This document shows positions 27,168 through 35,423 of a DNA stretch of 64,000 nucleotides, piece by piece. Source of the DNA: Lewinellaceae bacterium (GTDB taxonomy: Bacteria > Bacteroidota > Bacteroidia > Chitinophagales > Saprospiraceae); NCBI GenBank assembly GCA_020636045.1, contig JACJYP010000003.1:458925-522924 (forward strand), given 5' to 3'. Under the pieces are notes generated by a model, which saw only the letters and a program-made list of their open reading frames with translations, did no database searches and was not told the origin of the DNA. The position numbers and the translations under genes were made by a program. Every line of letters begins with the position of its first letter. Within the stretch, counting starts at the first letter, position 1.

Positions 27168-30100
27168 ATGCTGAAAGACAATTATTCCCTGCTCATCGAG
27201 AAGTTAGACGGATTTATCCGCAAGTATTACATCAATCAATTGTTGCGCGGCGCTCTGTACACCGTTGGAGCGGTGCTCGGCCTGTTCATTCTGCTCAATG
27301 TCGCGGAATACTATTTTTACTTCGGCACGGGCGTACGCACGGCGATGTTCTGGGGGTTTATCGCGTTGAGCGGAGCGGCCCTGTACCGGTGGGTGGCTAT
27401 GCCCCTGCTGCATTATTTCCATTTGGGCAAGGTCATCAGCCACGAGCAGGCCGCCCAGATCATCGGGCAGCATTTCGGCGATGTGAAGGACAAACTGCTG
27501 AATATCCTGCAGTTGAAGCAGCAATCCAACAACGCGATCTACGCCGAACTCATCAACGCCAGCATTAACCAGAAAAGCAACGAGATCAAACTCGTGCCCT
27601 TCCAGGCGGCCATCGACCTCGGCAAAAACCGCAAATACCTGCGCTACGCCCTGCCGCCGGTATTGCTGTTGCTGTTCCTGATGCTCGGCGCACCCAATAT
27701 CATCCGGGAAGGCACCAAACGCCTGTGGAACAGTTCCACACGGTTTGAAAAGCCGGCGCCGTTCAAATTCACCATCAACCCCGACAGCCTGAAGGCTGTG
27801 CAGTTTTCCGACTACACCCTGCAGGTAAAAGTGGAAGGCGCCGCCCTGCCCAACGAAGTGTTTATCAACCTCGGTAACGTGCAGTACCGGCTCACTAAAG
27901 ACGCGCCGGACCTGTTTTCCTACAAGTTCGTCAACGTTCAGAAAGATACCGAATTCAGGCTGTATTCCGGTGCGATCGAAAGCCTCGACTATACGCTCGA
28001 GGTGTTGAAAAAGCCCAACATCCTGTCTTTCAATACCAAACTCAATTTTCCCGCCTACATCGGCCGCGCATCGGAAGAACTCGCCAATGTCGGCGATCTC
28101 GTGGTGCCGCAGGGCACCAACATCGGCTGGGTGTTCAATGCGCAGAACACAGACCACCTGTACATGCGCTTCGGAAACAACCCGAACGCGGAAACCAAAC
28201 GCTTCGACGACGAACTGTTCCAGTTCAGCCGCCGCGCGCTGAAAGACGAAACCTACAAGGTATTCCTCAGCAATGCCCTGCTCCAGGGCGCCGATTCGGT
28301 CGCCTATACGATCTCCGTGATCCCCGACCTGCACCCGCAGATTTCCGTGGAGGAATTCAGGGACAGCGCCAATCTGAAGATGGTCTTTTTCGCCGGCGAT
28401 GCATCCGACGACTACGGCCTGCTGAATCTGACCTTCAACTACCAGATCAAAAAAGCCAAAGGCGGCCAGATGCCGATGAATACCATCCGGATCAACAAGC
28501 CGGCGGGCAAGCAGGTCCAGTACGAGTATTCGTGGAATATGCGCGACCTCAACCTGGAGCCCGGCGACGATGTCAGTTACTACTTCGAGGTATTCGACAA
28601 CGACGGCGTCAACGGCTCCAAAAGCGCGCGCACCGGCGTGATGCAGTACCGCATGCCGACCCTCGACGAATTCCGTCAGCAGCAGGCTCAGAACGACGAG
28701 CAGATCAAAAAAGATCTCGAAAAGGCCCTGAAAGAAAGCCTGAAAGTGCAGGAAGAAATGAAAAAACTGCGCGACAAGGTGCTGCAGAAAAAAGAACTCG
28801 ACTGGCAGACCCGCAAGGAGATGGAAAAACTCCTCGACCGCCAGAAGCAGCTGCAAAAGCAGATCGAAGACGCCAAGCAAAACTTCGACGAGAACAAACA
28901 GCAGCAACAGGATTTCAATCAGCAGAATGAAGACCAGCAGCAGAAGCAGGAAAAACTGGAGAAACTCTTCGAAGACGTGATGTCTGAAGAAATGAAGCAA
29001 CTCATCGAAGACATCCAGAAACTGCTGCAGGAAATGAACAAGGAGCAGTTGCTCGACCAGATGGAAGAAATGCAGCTCAACAGCGAGGACATGAGCAAGG
29101 AACTAGAGCGCCTCCAGGAACTGTACAAACAGCTGGAAGTGGAGAACATGCTCAACCAGCAGATCGAGCAGCTGGAAGAACTGGCCAAAGAACAGGAAGA
29201 ACTGGCCAATGATACCGAGCAGGAGCAAAAAAGCGACGAACAACTCCGGAAAGAGCAGGAAGACCTGACCAAGAAGTTCGAAGAACTGGAAAAGAAAATG
29301 GAAGAGCTGCTGAATAAAAATGAAGAATTGAAGCGTCCGGAGAATATCGAAGACAATCGCGAAGAGATGAAGGATGCCAAGCAGGATATGAAAGGCGCCC
29401 AGCAGGACCTGAAGCAAAGTCAGAAAAAAGGCGCCAGCAAGAAGCAGAAGTCTGCCGCGAACAAGATGAAAAACATGGCCAACAAGATGAAGCAGAACAG
29501 CCAGGCCGGTGAAATGGAGCAAATGCAGGAGGACATCAAGGCGCTGCGCCAGCTGTTGGAGAATCTGGTGGGGCTGTCCTTCGACCAGGAACAAAATATG
29601 AACGACGTGGGCCAGACGACCGTCAATACCCCCCGGTATGTGGAACTGGTGCAGGGGCAGTTCAAGATCAAAGACGACTTCAAGATCGTGGAAGACAGCC
29701 TGCAGGCGCTTGCCAGCCGCAATTTCCAGATCGAAAGTATTATCACGGAAAAGGTGACCGAGATCAAGGCAAACATCCGCTACAGCCTCGAGGAACTCGA
29801 AGAGCGCCGCACCAATTCGGCCAACGAATACCAGCAGCGCAGCATGAAAGGCCTTAATGACCTGGCGCTGATGTTATCGGAAATGATGCAGCAAATGCAG
29901 CAGCAGATGAGCTCCATGATGCCGGGCAGCCAGGCCTGCCAGAAACCCGGCCAGGGGCAGGGGAATGGAAAAGACCGCAAACCTTCAGACAAGATATCAA
30001 AAGGCCAGGAAGACCTGAACAAGATCATGAAAGACCTCAAGGAGCGGCTCGACCAGCAGCGGCAAAACGGCGGACAAGGCGGTCAGCCCGGACAGCCGAG

Positions 30101-30518
30101 CAGCGAGGAATTCGCCAAAATGGCCGCCAAACAGGCTGCTCTGCGCAACGCCGTGCGGGAATTGCAAAAGCAAAAACAGGAGCAGGGCAAAGGCGACAAA
30201 CTGCTCGACGAAATACAGGACGGCATGAACAAGATAGAAACGGATCTTGTCAACAAACGCCTCACCAATGAAATGCTCAAACGCCAGCAGGAGATCCTGA
30301 CGCGCCTGCTCGAACACGAAAAAGCCGAACGCGAACGCGAGCAGGACGAGCAGCGCCAGGCTACCGCTGCGAAGCAGCAACCGGCCAAAATGCCGCCGGC
30401 GCTTGAAGAATACCTGAAAAAACGCCGGGCGGAGATCGATCAGTTCAGGACCGTATCGCCGGCGCTCAAGCCTTACTACAAACAACTGGTGGAAGAATAC
30501 GTGAAAGGCGGGAAATAG
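27168..30518 (+). CDS. DUF4175 family giant membrane/coiled-coil protein
   Basis: 1116 residues. Hydrophobic segments lie at about 28-45, 58-76 and 160-176. A beta-rich region (about 180-490) has repeated strands such as FSDYTLQVKVEGAALPNEV. Then comes a very long Gln/Glu/Lys-rich helical region (about 497-800, for example KDLEKALKESLKVQEEMKKL), further helices, and a Gly/Gln/Pro-rich linker near 920-985 (QNGGQGGQPGQPSSEE) before a final helix. DUF4175 proteins are conserved across Bacteroidota without a known activity. The layout suggests a membrane-anchored rod reaching into the periplasm. It is monocistronic with a strong terminator after it. Confidence 0.85.
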   Translation: MLKDNYSLLIEKLDGFIRKYYINQLLRGALYTVGAVLGLFILLNVAEYYFYFGTGVRTAMFWGFIALSGAALYRWVAMPLLHYFHLGKVISHEQAAQIIGQHFGDVKDKLLNILQLKQQSNNAIYAELINASINQKSNEIKLVPFQAAIDLGKNRKYLRYALPPVLLLLFLMLGAPNIIREGTKRLWNSSTRFEKPAPFKFTINPDSLKAVQFSDYTLQVKVEGAALPNEVFINLGNVQYRLTKDAPDLFSYKFVNVQKDTEFRLYSGAIESLDYTLEVLKKPNILSFNTKLNFPAYIGRASEELANVGDLVVPQGTNIGWVFNAQNTDHLYMRFGNNPNAETKRFDDELFQFSRRALKDETYKVFLSNALLQGADSVAYTISVIPDLHPQISVEEFRDSANLKMVFFAGDASDDYGLLNLTFNYQIKKAKGGQMPMNTIRINKPAGKQVQYEYSWNMRDLNLEPGDDVSYYFEVFDNDGVNGSKSARTGVMQYRMPTLDEFRQQQAQNDEQIKKDLEKALKESLKVQEEMKKLRDKVLQKKELDWQTRKEMEKLLDRQKQLQKQIEDAKQNFDENKQQQQDFNQQNEDQQQKQEKLEKLFEDVMSEEMKQLIEDIQKLLQEMNKEQLLDQMEEMQLNSEDMSKELERLQELYKQLEVENMLNQQIEQLEELAKEQEELANDTEQEQKSDEQLRKEQEDLTKKFEELEKKMEELLNKNEELKRPENIEDNREEMKDAKQDMKGAQQDLKQSQKKGASKKQKSAANKMKNMANKMKQNSQAGEMEQMQEDIKALRQLLENLVGLSFDQEQNMNDVGQTTVNTPRYVELVQGQFKIKDDFKIVEDSLQALASRNFQIESIITEKVTEIKANIRYSLEELEERRTNSANEYQQRSMKGLNDLALMLSEMMQQMQQQMSSMMPGSQACQKPGQGQGNGKDRKPSDKISKGQEDLNKIMKDLKERLDQQRQNGGQGGQPGQPSSEEFAKMAAKQAALRNAVRELQKQKQEQGKGDKLLDEIQDGMNKIETDLVNKRLTNEMLKRQQEILTRLLEHEKAEREREQDEQRQATAAKQQPAKMPPALEEYLKKRRAEIDQFRTVSPALKPYYKQLVEEYVKGGK

Positions 30519-30548
30519 AGCAAACCTCATCGGAAGTCATCATACAGG

Positions 30549-30585
30549 AAGCGGCACTTTTCACCAAAAGTGCCGCTTCTTTTTT
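30549..30585 (+). terminator. Rho-independent terminator
   Basis: A perfect 13-bp stem AAGCGGCACTTTT / AAAAGTGCCGCTT with a CACC loop is followed by CTTTTTT. It ends the DUF4175 transcript and sits just before the convergent rsmI stop. The A/T-rich flanks would also make it work for the opposite strand. Confidence 0.93.
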
Positions 30586-30608
30586 GCAGGCCGCCGGCCA
30601 TTTGCCGT

Positions 30609-31268
30609 TCAGGCCCCCACCACCACCACGATCTCTCCTTTCACTTCTTTCTCAGAAAAATGCGCCTTGAGTTCGCTCAGGGTAGCGGTTTTTACTTCTT
30701 CGTACATTTTACTCAATTCCCGCGCCACACACGCCTGGCGGTCGGGCCCGCAGTGGGCGATGAGTTCGTCCAGACACTTCAGGAGGCGAAACGGCGATTC
30801 GTACAGCACGAACGTGTGTGGCAGCGAAGCGAGGTATTTCAGGCGCGTCTGACGCCCTTTTTTATGCGGCAAAAAGCCCTCGTAATGAAAAGTGTCGCAG
30901 GGAAGCCCGCTCGCGACCAGCGCAGGCACGAAGGCCGTCGGCCCCGGCAGGCAACTCACTTGTAATCCCCTGCGCACACAGGCGCGCACGAGCAGGAATC
31001 CGGGGTCGCTGATGCCGGGGGTTCCGGCATCCGAGATGAGGGCCATGTCGGTGCCCGACGCCAGTTCGTCGGCAATGCGCTCCACGACGGCATGTTCGTT
31101 GTGGGCATGAAAGGCGCGCAGGTGGGTGCTGATGCCGTAGTGATCGAGCAGTTTCCGGCTGGTACGCGTGTCTTCCGCCAGTACTACCGGCACCTCTTTC
31201 AGGATGCGCAATGCGCGCAACGTGATGTCTTCGAGGTTGCCGATGGGGGTGGGCACGATATACAGCAT
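30609..31268 (-). CDS. rsmI: 16S rRNA (cytidine1402-2'-O)-methyltransferase
   Basis: 219 residues, shorter than the E. coli enzyme and in the range of Bacteroidota orthologues lacking the C-terminal extension. It has the tetrapyrrole-methylase fold with the family start LYIVPTPIGNLEDITLRAL, then EDTRTSRKLL, ALISDAGTPGISDPGFLLVR, CLPGPTAFVPALVASGLP and LYESPFRLLKCL. It methylates the ribose of C1402 in the decoding centre using SAM. It is last in a minus-strand run after purS with a 14-base gap. Confidence 0.95.
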   Translation of the reverse strand: MLYIVPTPIGNLEDITLRALRILKEVPVVLAEDTRTSRKLLDHYGISTHLRAFHAHNEHAVVERIADELASGTDMALISDAGTPGISDPGFLLVRACVRRGLQVSCLPGPTAFVPALVASGLPCDTFHYEGFLPHKKGRQTRLKYLASLPHTFVLYESPFRLLKCLDELIAHCGPDRQACVARELSKMYEEVKTATLSELKAHFSEKEVKGEIVVVVGA

Positions 31269-31282
31269 CTCGCGGCGGGTAT

Positions 31283-31537
31283 TTAATGTGCTTGTGCCAG
31301 ATCGTAGTGGAATGTTTCCACGATCTGGTTGGCCAGCAGTTTCTGGCAGGCGGTGTCGACTTTCCGGCGGGCATCCGCTTCGGAATCGGCTTCGAGCGTC
31401 ATGGTCACGTGCCGGCCAATGCGGACGTCCGTGATGCCGGTCAGGTCGAAATGTTCCATGTTGTTGACCACGGCCTTGCCCTGCGGGTCAAGCAGTTCTT
31501 TGTGGGGCATAATGTCGATTTCGGCGATAAATTTCAT
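31283..31537 (-). CDS. purS: PurS-like subunit of phosphoribosylformylglycinamidine synthase
   Basis: 84 residues from the ATG at 31535-31537. The fold signature is MKFIAEIDIMPHKELLDPQG, then VNNMEHFDLTGITDVRIGRH, then ADARRKVDTACQKLLANQIV, all matching PurS. PurS bridges PurQ and small PurL in the ammonia-channelling FGAM synthase. Neither partner is adjacent: upstream is pssA (65-base gap) and downstream rsmI. The earlier in-frame codons upstream read as out-of-context sequence, so the short form is preferred. Confidence 0.88.
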   Translation of the reverse strand: MKFIAEIDIMPHKELLDPQGKAVVNNMEHFDLTGITDVRIGRHVTMTLEADSEADARRKVDTACQKLLANQIVETFHYDLAQAH

Positions 31538-31602
31538 AGAATGCTGCTGAAAATGCTTATTTGCGATTTGAGTCGAAGGAGCGTTTATAAGATAAAGGGC
31601 CT

Positions 31603-32319
31603 TCAGGGGGGCGCCAGTACCCTGTTGCGAAAACCCAGGGAAACGGCGATGTAAAAAATGATCACGGCGGAAAATGCCAGTTCTTTCAGGAAAAATACCA
31701 GCGCGACGAAAACAGCCAGAAAGACGAGTGAAAATGCATTGCTGCGCAGGTCGAACGATTTGATCTTCATGCCGAACATGGGGATCTCGCTGTTCATCAG
31801 CCATGAAAGCAGGGCGATCAGGGCGTAAATAAGCCACTGGTTGTCAAGTACCTGTGTTAGCCCGAAGCGATTGTGGTACCCCGAGAGCGCAAGGCCCAGT
31901 ACAAACACGGTACTGGCCGGCGTGCTCAGGCCCATGAAGTAGGTGGTTTGGCGGGTGTCGATGTTGAACCGGCCCAGGCGCATGGCGGAGAACATCGTAA
32001 GCACAAAAGCGGGCAGGGCTTTCGGGCAGATCGGCTGCTCAGGCAGGGCGCCGCAATGACCGCTGCGCAGCATGTGATACAAAAAAGCGGCGGGCACAAC
32101 GCCGAAACTCACCACGTCGGCCAGCGAGTCGAGTTGTTTGCCCAAAGGGGAACTGATGCCCAGCGCGCGGGCCGACATGCCGTCGGCATAATCGAACAGA
32201 AAACAACCGAAAATAAACCACGCCGCCACGACTGTCATGCCGTTGAGTGCGTATATCAAAGCACAGCAGCCGCAAAATAAATTGCTGAGGGTAAGCAGGT
32301 TGGGTATGTGTCTGGACAT
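31603..32319 (-). CDS. pssA: CDP-diacylglycerol--serine O-phosphatidyltransferase
   Basis: 238 residues from the ATG at 32317-32319. The CDP-alcohol phosphotransferase signature is complete: DYADGMSARALGISSPLGKQ followed by LDSLAD (D-x2-D-G-x2-A-R-x8-G-x3-D-x3-D). It has about six to eight membrane segments. It makes phosphatidylserine, the precursor of phosphatidylethanolamine, at the inner membrane. The N-terminus MSRHIPNLLTLSNLFCGCCA is typical of the Gram-negative type II enzyme. A -7 element is at 32413-32420. Confidence 0.93.
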   Translation of the reverse strand: MSRHIPNLLTLSNLFCGCCALIYALNGMTVVAAWFIFGCFLFDYADGMSARALGISSPLGKQLDSLADVVSFGVVPAAFLYHMLRSGHCGALPEQPICPKALPAFVLTMFSAMRLGRFNIDTRQTTYFMGLSTPASTVFVLGLALSGYHNRFGLTQVLDNQWLIYALIALLSWLMNSEIPMFGMKIKSFDLRSNAFSLVFLAVFVALVFFLKELAFSAVIIFYIAVSLGFRNRVLAPP

Positions 32320-32412
32320 GGATTTGATCGCCGGGTTACCGGGAAACCGGGATATTTTCCGAAAACAGGAGGGCTTCACGCCAACAATCGGAAGGCCCCG
32401 TTCCCGGTGCGG

Positions 32413-32420
32413 CAAATGTA
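32413..32420 (-). promoter_or_regulatory. -7 element upstream of pssA
   Basis: TACATTTG on the minus strand, about 93 bases upstream of the pssA ATG. It would give a leader of about 85 bases for the pssA-purS-rsmI transcript. No -33 partner is evident. Confidence 0.4.
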
Positions 32421-32547
32421 GAGTTTTTACCGGGAACGGTATTTTGCTATTTTGCGGCGTTTGGATGGATTCTACAGGTGGTTTTGACGTAAATCGCCTG
32501 GTTTTCAGTTTTTTTAAGAAAACTTTGACACAAAACCGGTCCAACAA

Positions 32548-32569
32548 AAAGACGCTTTTTTGCGTCTTT
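32548..32569. other. Hairpin AAAGACGC-T6-GCGTCTTT in a gene leader
   Basis: A perfect 8-bp stem with a six-T loop lies 41 bases before the T9SS-B gene at 32611. It could be a leader stem-loop, or a weak terminator for transcription arriving from upstream. Confidence 0.45.
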
Positions 32570-32610
32570 GCTAAAACTGATTTTTATTCCCGACAAAAAC
32601 ACAACGTGCC

Positions 32611-35358
32611 ATGAGGAAACTTGCACATTTAATCGCCCTCTTCATCTTCCCGGCCATCTGCGCATGGGCACAGCCTTCCAACGACGATTGTACCAACCCC
32701 ATCGTGATCACCAATGTGGCCAACTGGTGCAGCCAGACGGGCGCCTATACCAACGTGAGCGCAACGCCTTCCCTTTACAATGCCGCCTCCTGCTTCGGCA
32801 CCACGCAGAACGACGTGTGGTTCGCCTTTACCCCGCAGGCTACGGACGTGACCATCACGATCCGCGGCGCCACGCAGCAATCGCCGGGCGGCACCTTGCA
32901 GGACCCGCAGGTGGCGCTGTATTTCGGCACCTGCGGCGGCACGCTCAACGAACTGGAATGTGCATCTTCCGCCGGCAATTTTAACGTAGCGGAGGTGTAC
33001 GAGGGAGGTCTTTTCGTGGGCTCTACCTACCTCATACGCGTGCAGGGCGCAGCGGGGCAAACCGGCACTTTCCAGCTGTGCATCAACAACTATAACCCGC
33101 CGGTGGCGCCCACTTCCGATTGCCCGCAGTCGTCCATCCTTTGCGATAAATCGCCTTTTGTTGTGCAAAGTGTGACAGGTGCGGGGACTGATAACCTGGA
33201 AATGGAAGATGCCACCTGTTTTTTTAACGGCGTGCCCGGTATCAAGGAATCCAATTCCACGTGGTTTGTGTGGACCTGTTCCCAGTCGGGCACCCTGGAA
33301 TTTACCCTGACGCCGCTGAACGGCCCCGACGACCTCGATTTTGTCGTCTACAGGCTCCCGAACGGCATTGGCAACTGCCAGGGAAAGGAGATCCTGCGAT
33401 GCATGGCCTCCGGGCAATCGCAGGGGGTGAACTCCGCAGCCTGCCTGGGTCCCACGGGCCTGCGCGCCGGCGATCCGGATATAAGCGAAGATGCCGGCTG
33501 CTCCGACCCCGGTGATGATGCCTGGCTGAAGCCGCTCGACATGATCGCAGGAGAGACGTACGCGCTCGTCGTCAACAACTTCTCGCTCTCCGGCAACGGC
33601 TTTTCCGTGGAATTCGGCGGTACGGGCGAGTTTTTGGGACCTACCGCGCAATTCACCACCGACCCGCAGGCCGTATGCCTCGGCACGCCCGTTCAGGTGA
33701 TCGACGCTTCTACTTTCCCCATCGGAGGTATCACCAAATGGAACTGGAGTTTCGGCGCCAACGCCGTTCCGCAGATCGCATCGGGCCCGGGCCCGCATAC
33801 CGTCGCGTTCAATACGCCCGGCCAGCAATCCGTCGTGCTGACCCTCGAGACCGATCTCGGATGCCGGGTCACGCAAATACAAAACGTGCTGATCTATCCT
33901 GACGTAGAGATCGATACCCTGATCGCCGCACCGGATTGCAACGGTACTGCCAACGGCTCCATTACGATCAACAATGTCACCAGCGGTACGCCGCCGTATC
34001 AGTTCAGTTGGAACAACGGCCCCTTCACAAGCGACAATACCCTCGACAGCCTGGGCGTGGGCGTTTATTCGGTGCTGATCCAGGACGCCAATAATTGCCA
34101 GACGGATTTCACGATAGATGTGCAGGAGCGTATCCTCACGGCAGAAGCGCTGGTCAGCAGCCCCCTCTGCACCGGCGATGCCAACGGCTCGATCGCCCTG
34201 AACGTAACGAATGGCAAGGACCCCGTGATGTTCGACTGGGGAGGCGGTTTTATCCCTGATAACACGATGGACGGTTTGAGCGCGGGTGTGTACACCATCG
34301 TCGGCATGGACGATGTACTGTGCGAAGGGACATTTACCGTGACCGTCACGGACAATCCGCCCCTGCAACTGCTGCTCGATACCGTCGGTATTTCCTGTTT
34401 CGGCGCCGATGACGGGATGGCCTTTGCCGATCCCTCCGGCGGGGTGGGCAACTTCACTTTCCTTTGGTCGGACGGGCAGACGCAAGCGGAAGCAGAAGGC
34501 CTGGGGCCCGGCCAGTTTGATGTGATCGTTACCGACGGCAACGGCTGTACGATCACCGGCAGTGTCTTTATCAACGAACCGCCCGATGTGGGCATCGACC
34601 TGCTCGGCGTCGCGGACCTCCTGTGCAACGGGGTGCCTACCGGCGCCATCGATGTGGCCGGCACGGGTGGGCGACCCGGCTACATGTATAGTCCGGACGG
34701 CATCAATTATGTGGCGGCCAGTCCGCTCACCGGGCTGCCTGCCGGCGATTATTGGATAAAAGTAAAAGATTCCGCGGGCTGCATCGACTCCGTATTTGCC
34801 ACGATCGTGCAGCCGCCGCCGTTGATCGTGGCGGCCGAGCCCGCAGATACGACGCTCGAACTGGGGTTTACCGTCGACGTTACCACCATCACCTCTCCAC
34901 TTGGAAAGCAACTCGTGTTTAACTGGACGCCGTCGCTGGGACTGAGCGACGTCTCCGTAGCCGAGCCGACCATCACGGCCGTCAACAGTCAGTTGTACGT
35001 GGTGCAGATCACCGACGAGGATGGATGTGTAGCATTCGATACGGTACAGATCAGGGTGAGCAAAAACCGTCCGGTGTATTTTCCCAATGTATTCGGCCCG
35101 GACAAGCCTTATCCGAACGATCATTTCACCGGCTTTGCCGGCCCTGCTGTCGAGCAGATCTCCCTCCTGCGCATTTACGACCGCTGGGGCGGGCTCATTT
35201 ACGAACGCAGCGATTTTCCCCCCAACGAGCCTAATTTCGGCTGGGACGGAACTTATAAAGGCAAAATGATGACCGGTGTGTTCACCTGGTATGCGCTGGT
35301 GCGCTTTATCGATCAGGTCGAACTACCTTACGACGGCAGCATTACGGTCTTGCGATAG
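32611..35358 (+). CDS. T9SS type B-sorted secreted protein with PKD and SprB-like repeats
   Basis: 915 residues. The signal peptide (MRKLAHLIALFIFPAICAWA) is followed by two cysteine-bearing jelly-roll-like domains (about 22-150 with DVWFAFTPQATDVTITIRG, and about 165-335 with DDLDFVVYRLPNG). A PKD domain follows at about 343-430 and SprB-type repeats at about 430-740 (FLWSDGQTQAEAEGLGPGQF, GNGCTITGSV). The end (about 825-915) is the gliding-motility-associated, type B T9SS sorting domain: VYFPNVFGPDKPYPND, LRIYDRWGGLIYERSDF, GWDGTYKGKMMTGVFTWYA. It is expected on the cell surface or in the medium. It is followed by an acyltransferase with its own promoter. Confidence 0.9.
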   Translation: MRKLAHLIALFIFPAICAWAQPSNDDCTNPIVITNVANWCSQTGAYTNVSATPSLYNAASCFGTTQNDVWFAFTPQATDVTITIRGATQQSPGGTLQDPQVALYFGTCGGTLNELECASSAGNFNVAEVYEGGLFVGSTYLIRVQGAAGQTGTFQLCINNYNPPVAPTSDCPQSSILCDKSPFVVQSVTGAGTDNLEMEDATCFFNGVPGIKESNSTWFVWTCSQSGTLEFTLTPLNGPDDLDFVVYRLPNGIGNCQGKEILRCMASGQSQGVNSAACLGPTGLRAGDPDISEDAGCSDPGDDAWLKPLDMIAGETYALVVNNFSLSGNGFSVEFGGTGEFLGPTAQFTTDPQAVCLGTPVQVIDASTFPIGGITKWNWSFGANAVPQIASGPGPHTVAFNTPGQQSVVLTLETDLGCRVTQIQNVLIYPDVEIDTLIAAPDCNGTANGSITINNVTSGTPPYQFSWNNGPFTSDNTLDSLGVGVYSVLIQDANNCQTDFTIDVQERILTAEALVSSPLCTGDANGSIALNVTNGKDPVMFDWGGGFIPDNTMDGLSAGVYTIVGMDDVLCEGTFTVTVTDNPPLQLLLDTVGISCFGADDGMAFADPSGGVGNFTFLWSDGQTQAEAEGLGPGQFDVIVTDGNGCTITGSVFINEPPDVGIDLLGVADLLCNGVPTGAIDVAGTGGRPGYMYSPDGINYVAASPLTGLPAGDYWIKVKDSAGCIDSVFATIVQPPPLIVAAEPADTTLELGFTVDVTTITSPLGKQLVFNWTPSLGLSDVSVAEPTITAVNSQLYVVQITDEDGCVAFDTVQIRVSKNRPVYFPNVFGPDKPYPNDHFTGFAGPAVEQISLLRIYDRWGGLIYERSDFPPNEPNFGWDGTYKGKMMTGVFTWYALVRFIDQVELPYDGSITVLR

Positions 35359-35389
35359 TGTCATTAGGGTAGCATCGGACTTAAAAAAG

Positions 35390-35420
35390 TTTGGCGGACA
35401 TTTGCGCCGAAATACATTTG
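35390..35420 (+). promoter_or_regulatory. Promoter TTTG-N19-TACATTTG abutting a start codon
   Basis: TTTG (35390-35393) and TACATTTG (35413-35420) are 19 bases apart, an ideal Bacteroidota promoter. The ATG of the acyltransferase begins only 4 bases after the -7 element, so the mRNA would be leaderless or nearly so, or translation starts later. Confidence 0.7.
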
Positions 35421-35423
35421 TAG

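Noticed and set aside
27204..29000. Long minus-strand open frame antisense to DUF4175
   Set aside because: It has Leu/Phe-rich low-complexity sequence that mirrors Gln/Lys/Glu codons of the real gene. There is no promoter or domain.
32629..35124. Long minus-strand open frame antisense to the T9SS-B gene
   Set aside because: It has no signal, no domain and biased Arg/Gly content. The plus-strand gene has a signal peptide and complete sorting domain.
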